A stretch of 9,585 bases of DNA from contig CANROQ010000027.1 of assembly GCA_947632295.1 (NCBI GenBank), positions 1 to 9,585 on the forward strand. The letters run 5' to 3'. This DNA comes from an uncultured Bacilli bacterium (GTDB taxonomy: Bacteria > Bacillota_I > Bacilli_A > RF39 > UBA660). Position 1 is the first letter of the stretch, and each line of letters opens with the position of its first letter. The notes under the pieces are model-generated. The model was not told where the DNA came from. It worked only from the letters and a program-made list of their open reading frames with translations, and did not search any database. Position numbers and translations under genes: made by a program. Below are positions 6,690 through 9,585 of the stretch, piece after piece.

Positions 6690-6716
6690 AAAAAAACAAA
6701 TGACATTAATCACTTG
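6690..6716 (-). terminator. Intrinsic terminator of rpsB-tsf (repeat copy B)
   Basis: Twenty bases after the tsf stop, AAACAAGTGA pairs with TCATTTGTTT (one G-U) around the loop TTAATG, then a run of Ts. It is identical over 27 bases to the terminator behind the ATPase gene. Confidence 0.85.
6690..6716. repeat. 27-base direct repeat, copy B
   Basis: This is the exact partner of 5325-5351, in the same orientation. Recombination between the two would remove the ATPase gene with one terminator copy and leave tsf followed by a single terminator and then yqfC. Confidence 0.9.
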
Positions 6717-6736
6717 TTTTTAATAAATTTATTTAA

Positions 6737-7618
6737 TTATATATTATTTATTTGTTTTGCTACTTCTTCAGCAAAATTTTCTTCTTTTTTCTCAATACCT
6801 TCGCCAACTTCATAACGAATCATTGATAAAATTTTTCCACCGTTATTAGCAACAAATTTAGCAACATTTTCTTTATTTTCAGCTTTAATAAAAATTTGAT
6901 TTTCTAATACTATATCTTCATAATATTTATTTACTTTGCCAACCATAATTTTTTCAATTTGTTCTTCTGTTTTACCTTCATTAAGTAATTGTTCTTTAAT
7001 AACTTCTTTTTCTTTATCTAAAACTTCAGTTGGAACTTCACTACTATGTAGATATAATGGACGCATTGCAGCTGCATGCATAGCAACATCTTTAGCCACA
7101 TCTTCAGTTGTATTTTCAGTTACGATTAATGTTGCTATTTTACCACCCATATGAATATATGAGCCAAATTGTTCATTATCATTTTTAGTAATTTTTTCAA
7201 ATCTTCTTAAACTTAATTTTTCGCCAATTTTAGCAGTTTTATTAACAATTAAATCTTCAATTTTTTCACCATCAGGTGTATTTAGGGCTAAAACCTCATC
7301 TAATGTTTTTGGACTATTTTTTAAAATTGTAGTTAATATTGTATTAACCATACTTAAAAATTCTTCATTTTTTGCCACAAAATCAGTTTCTGAATTAACC
7401 TCAACAATTGCGGCTTCATTGCCATCAACTAAAATTGAAGCAATTCCTTCAGCAGCAATACGATCAGCTTTCTTAGCAGCCTTAGAGATTCCTTTTTCTC
7501 TTAACCAATCTACAGCAGCCTCGATATTACCATCAGTTGCATCTAATGCTTTTTTACAATCAAGCATACCTGCTCCTGTCATTTCTCTTAATTCTTTAAC
7601 TAAACTTGCACTTACCAT
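6737..7618 (-). CDS. tsf: Elongation factor Ts
   Basis: EF-Ts is the guanine-nucleotide exchange factor that recharges EF-Tu during translation elongation, in the cytosol. The 293 residues are normal for the family. The N-terminal UBA-like domain (1 to about 40) carries VKELREMTGAGMLDCKKAL (7-25). The core begins with the hallmark SETDFVAKNEEF (76-87), which includes the T-D-F-V contact to EF-Tu. The tail ends in EEVAKQINNI. The ATG at 7618 has AGAAGGGA upstream, a modest ribosome site. It follows rpsB after 58 bases, the conserved S2/EF-Ts pair, and probably shares its promoter. A 27-base terminator follows. Confidence 0.98.
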   Translation of the reverse strand: MVSASLVKELREMTGAGMLDCKKALDATDGNIEAAVDWLREKGISKAAKKADRIAAEGIASILVDGNEAAIVEVNSETDFVAKNEEFLSMVNTILTTILKNSPKTLDEVLALNTPDGEKIEDLIVNKTAKIGEKLSLRRFEKITKNDNEQFGSYIHMGGKIATLIVTENTTEDVAKDVAMHAAAMRPLYLHSSEVPTEVLDKEKEVIKEQLLNEGKTEEQIEKIMVGKVNKYYEDIVLENQIFIKAENKENVAKFVANNGGKILSMIRYEVGEGIEKKEENFAEEVAKQINNI

Positions 7619-7644
7619 TATTATCTTCCCTTCTTTTAAAATTA

Positions 7645-7668
7645 AAGATGATTTATAAAAATCACCTT
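7645..7668 (-). other. Hairpin between rpsB and tsf (possible attenuator)
   Basis: On the minus strand AAGGTGATTT pairs with AAATCATCTT (10 base pairs with one G-U) around a four-base loop, followed by a short mixed T stretch (TAATTTT). It starts eight bases after the rpsB stop. It may act as a partial terminator or a processing/stability element that sets the S2:EF-Ts ratio. The T stretch is too poor for a confident terminator. Confidence 0.45.
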
Positions 7669-7676
7669 AATATCTA

Positions 7677-8717
7677 TTATTTTAAAGCATCGATTAATTC
7701 AGACTTTTTCATTGTTGAATAACCTTTAACTTCTTTTGCCTTAGCCATTTCACGAAGTTCTGCAACTGTTAGAGCACTTAAATCAGTACTAGCTTTTTCT
7801 TCTTTTACAGTTTCAACTTTTTCTTCTTTAACTTCTTTTTTTGTTTCTTTTACATTAGTAACTTCTTTTTTGTCATTTTTTCTATCAGCACTGAAATTTT
7901 TACGTTCTTCGAATTTTTTATTATTTTCAAATCTTTTTGGTCTATCTTCTTTCTTTTTTATAGAATCAACTGCCTTTTGCATTATTTCGTTAGCATTACT
8001 ATTTTTATCTTCATCTTTTACATAATCAACTAATTTATCGCCTTGTGCTTCACAAACAGCATTAGCCATAACACCAGTAATTAATTTAACTGCTCTAATA
8101 GCGTCATCGTTACCTGGAATAACATAATCAACCATATCTGGATCACAATTTGTATCAACGATACCAAAAACTGGAATATGTAATTTTCTTGCTTCACGAA
8201 TTGCGATTTCTTCTTTTGAAGGATCTACAATATATAATGCATCTGGTAATTTATACATTTCACGAATACCACAAAGAATTTTATTTAATTTGTCATATTC
8301 TTTTCTTAGACCAATAACTTCTTTTTTAGGTAATAAATCGAAATATCCATCTTTTTCCATTTTTTCGATTTCTTCTAATCTCTTAACTCTTCTTCTAATT
8401 GTTTTGAAGTTTGTTAAAGTACCACCTAACCATCTTTCAGTTACATAATATGATTTTGAACGAAGTGCCTCTTCTCTTACCGCTTCTTGTGCTTGCTTTC
8501 TTGTTCCAACAAATAAAACTTTTCCTCCGTTAGCAACAATATTTTTTAATGCAGCATAAGCTTCTTCGATTTTTTTAGCGGTTTTTTGTAAATCGATAAT
8601 ATATATATCATCTCTAGATGTAAATATATATTCTTTCATTTTTGGGTTCCATCTTTTAGTTTGATGACCAAAATGAACACCTGCTTCAAGTAAATAACTC
8701 ATTGACACTACTGCCAT
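7677..8717 (-). CDS. rpsB: Ribosomal protein S2 with charged linker and Rho_N/SAP-like C-terminal domain
   Basis: S2 is a late-binding protein of the 30S subunit. Residues 1 to about 228 are a complete S2: MSYLLEAGVHFGHQTKRWNP (6-25), VLFVGTRKQAQ (67-77), RWLGGTLTNFKTI (95-107), LPDALYIVDPSKE (157-169), GIVDTNCDPD (185-194) and IPGNDDAIRAVKL (200-212). Typical S2 ends near 230-260, but this one has 346 residues. A linker of about 235-311 is dominated by Lys, Glu and Asn and looks disordered. It is followed at about 312-346 by LSALTVAELREMAKAKEV and STMKKSELIDAL, which match the helix-extended-helix pattern of the Rho_N/SAP nucleic-acid-binding family. The ATG at 8717 follows an ideal AAAGGAGGATG ribosome site. 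It is first in the rpsB-tsf operon, under a strong promoter and a structured leader. Confidence 0.97.
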   Translation of the reverse strand: MAVVSMSYLLEAGVHFGHQTKRWNPKMKEYIFTSRDDIYIIDLQKTAKKIEEAYAALKNIVANGGKVLFVGTRKQAQEAVREEALRSKSYYVTERWLGGTLTNFKTIRRRVKRLEEIEKMEKDGYFDLLPKKEVIGLRKEYDKLNKILCGIREMYKLPDALYIVDPSKEEIAIREARKLHIPVFGIVDTNCDPDMVDYVIPGNDDAIRAVKLITGVMANAVCEAQGDKLVDYVKDEDKNSNANEIMQKAVDSIKKKEDRPKRFENNKKFEERKNFSADRKNDKKEVTNVKETKKEVKEEKVETVKEEKASTDLSALTVAELREMAKAKEVKGYSTMKKSELIDALK

Positions 8718-8820
8718 TTTTTCATCCTCCTTTTGTTATTTTCCTCCGACATCTCAACTTTAAATCCCACCATTAAGGCACTCGAGATTTAAATCAATGT
8801 CGTGTGTATTTGAAAAAGCC
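8718..8820 (-). promoter_or_regulatory. Structured 5' leader of rpsB, probable S2 autoregulatory element
   Basis: The expected transcript has about 103 leader bases with a nested fold. CGACAT (8797-8802) pairs with ATGTCG (8747-8752). Inside an asymmetric internal loop, TTTAAATC (8786-8793) pairs with GATTTAAA (8759-8766), both perfectly. The apical region between the arms carries GTGCC and TGGTG, able to pair further. A GGAGG directly follows the lower stem and a second AGGAGG serves the rpsB start. Control of rpsB by S2 binding to its leader is known in Escherichia coli; that this leader works the same way is inference. I cannot match it to a named RNA family from memory. Confidence 0.6.
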
Positions 8821-8826
8821 AAATGT

Positions 8827-8855
8827 ATTATATCATTAAAATAATTGATTGACAA
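8827..8855 (-). promoter_or_regulatory. Strong promoter of rpsB-tsf
   Basis: On the minus strand TTGTCA (8850-8855) and TATAAT (8827-8832) are exactly 17 bases apart, with TGA before TATAAT giving an extended -10 as well. Transcription should start near 8820. Confidence 0.85.
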
Positions 8856-8866
8856 TAATTTTTATG

Positions 8867-8891
8867 AAAAAAAGTAGAAAACATCTACTTT
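8867..8891 (-). terminator. Intrinsic terminator after the YukD-like gene
   Basis: On the minus strand AAAGTAGA (8884-8891) pairs perfectly with TCTACTTT (8871-8878) around five bases and runs into a T tract (8867-8873). It lies about 30 bases after the stop and closes the secretion operon before the rpsB promoter. Confidence 0.85.
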
Positions 8892-8922
8892 ATTCTATTC
8901 TAATTTTATAAGATTATGTAAT

Positions 8923-9177
8923 TTATAACAAAATCAATTTAGTACCATTTCGAATATCTGTATCCTTAACATATAAATCAAAATCATATACGACGTTAGT
9001 TATTTTATTTCTTAAAAATAAAGTATGATTTGCTTTTAGATTACCATCGGATAATTCATTAACTGTCTTTTCAATATAATTTTTTAAAGTTCCTATTTTT
9101 CTATTTAAAGGTACTAATATATTATATTTTTGACCAATCAATGGAACATAAACACAAATTAATATTTTTTCATTCAT
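8923..9177 (-). CDS. yukD: YukD/EsaB-like ubiquitin-fold protein of type VII secretion
   Basis: This is a small cytosolic beta-grasp protein of 84 residues, the size of Bacillus YukD and Staphylococcus EsaB, accessory components of the Gram-positive type VII (Ess/Yuk) secretion system. Visible features are an N-terminal beta hairpin (ILICVYVPLIGQKYNILVPL, about 5-24) and a helix with KNYIEKTVNELSDG (about 32-45). The C-terminal LFLRNKITNVVYDFDL and RNGTKLILL form the ubiquitin-like last strand. No Gly-Gly tail exists, so it is not a conjugated modifier. It starts 22 bases after the EssC-type gene with GAGTGAG as ribosome site, and the pair shares a terminator. The assignment leans on both fold pattern and neighbour. 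Sequence conservation in this family is low. Confidence 0.75.
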   Translation of the reverse strand: MNEKILICVYVPLIGQKYNILVPLNRKIGTLKNYIEKTVNELSDGNLKANHTLFLRNKITNVVYDFDLYVKDTDIRNGTKLILL

Positions 9178-9199
9178 ATACTCACTCTATTCTATTAAA

Positions 9200-9585
9200 T
9201 TATAATTCTTCAATAACATCAGTCATATCAAATTCTTCAACATATTTAACTAATTCTGGTTTGCCTCGTTTTACTACATAACAGAAATTATCACCAATTT
9301 CTTGTCGTAATTCCTTCGTTATATTATTTATTTTCAAACTAAATTGTTCAGCAATACCATTTCCTATCCAAATACCTTGATTATTATTAACATAATTTTT
9401 ATACCATGTATCATATTCTACTTTCTTGATTTTGTCAGTAGAATCGATAATAATATAATTGACAATACCCAAATCTTGAGCCTTAGTAAATAAATCATCG
9501 AATTTTGCTTGATTGTCTGAATTCAATTTTGATTTAAATGTATCAATACCTATTATAATACAAGTTAATCTATTATTTTTCTTAA
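9200..9585 (-). CDS. essC: C-terminal end of an EssC-type type VII secretion ATPase (partial)
   Basis: The minus-strand frame is open to the right window edge; 127 codons and the stop are visible. A TTG at 9526 is not the true start, because the upstream codons continue the protein (NNRLTCIIIGIDTFKSKL). EssC/YukBA is the membrane-bound FtsK/SpoIIIE-type motor of type VII secretion, with three ATPase modules, the last often degenerate. What is seen fits the end of the last module: CIIIGIDTF, a helix, GIVNYIIIDSTDKIKK, YDTWYKNYV, QGIWIGNGIAEQFSLKI, then FCYVVKRGKPELVKYVEEF. No Walker A is in the visible part. The YukD-like gene directly downstream supports the call. The specific C-terminal variant, which in other species tracks with the secreted substrates, cannot be typed here. 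Confidence 0.75.
   Translation of the reverse strand, partial: KKNNRLTCIIIGIDTFKSKLNSDNQAKFDDLFTKAQDLGIVNYIIIDSTDKIKKVEYDTWYKNYVNNNQGIWIGNGIAEQFSLKINNITKELRQEIGDNFCYVVKRGKPELVKYVEEFDMTDVIEEL

Noticed and set aside
6936..7658. Two plus-strand open frames opposite tsf.
   Set aside because: They are Ser/Ala/Ile-rich shadows of the conserved EF-Ts codons without start signals.
8712..8752. A 14-codon leader peptide starting at ATG 8752 and overlapping the rpsB start.
   Set aside because: No ribosome site precedes it, and the ATG is part of the lower stem of the leader hairpin. Its sequence is simply the two ribosome sites read as codons.
9200..9526. A complete 108-residue gene starting at TTG 9526.
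   Set aside because: The same frame is open to the window edge and the added residues fit the EssC-type C-terminus; no ribosome site precedes the TTG.

Overview
The window reads as one AT-rich stretch of a low-GC Bacillota genome that uses the standard bacterial code. TGG encodes Trp, and TGA ends real genes (yqfC and the VanZ-like gene), so it is not a code-4 mycoplasma. Housekeeping gene order, the sporulation-family pair yqfC/yqfD and a type VII secretion end point to a Bacilli or Mollicutes-related uncultured gut lineage. That placement is inference from gene content and base composition only.

Layout from left to right. A 5' portion of uvrC (minus strand) runs off the left edge. Between uvrC and the divergent plus-strand yigZ/IMPACT gene lies a roughly 400-base gap. 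It holds the two promoters and, on the minus strand, a decayed fragment of a Bro-N (phage antirepressor-type) gene. yigZ converges on a tight minus-strand operon: yqfC, yqfD, a VanZ-like membrane protein gene, ybeY and dgkA. This is the Bacillus order yqfC-yqfD-phoH-yqfF-ybeY-dgkA with phoH and yqfF absent and a VanZ-like gene in their place. Upstream is a stand-alone AAA/DUF4143 ATPase gene with its own promoter, a perfect 11-base inverted repeat and its own terminator. Next come tsf and rpsB, the latter preceded by a structured leader and a strong promoter. At the right edge are a YukD/EsaB-like ubiquitin-fold gene and the C-terminal end of an EssC-type type VII secretion ATPase, both minus strand.

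How the genes work together: rpsB-tsf is the usual S2/EF-Ts pair, and the leader probably mediates control by S2. The yqfC-dgkA cluster mixes sporulation-family membrane proteins, rRNA processing (YbeY) and lipid-carrier phosphorylation (DgkA). essC and the YukD-like gene are the end of a secretion operon.

The points most worth a second look are as follows. The ATPase gene is bracketed by two identical 27-base terminator copies, as if inserted as a unit behind tsf. Ribosomal protein S2 carries a charged linker and a Rho_N/SAP-like C-terminal module. A Bro-N relic sits in the uvrC/yigZ gap. The rpsB leader has a two-tier hairpin. VanZ has replaced phoH-yqfF. I do not see a complete new multi-gene system in this window; the ATPase cassette and the S2 fusion are the closest candidates.
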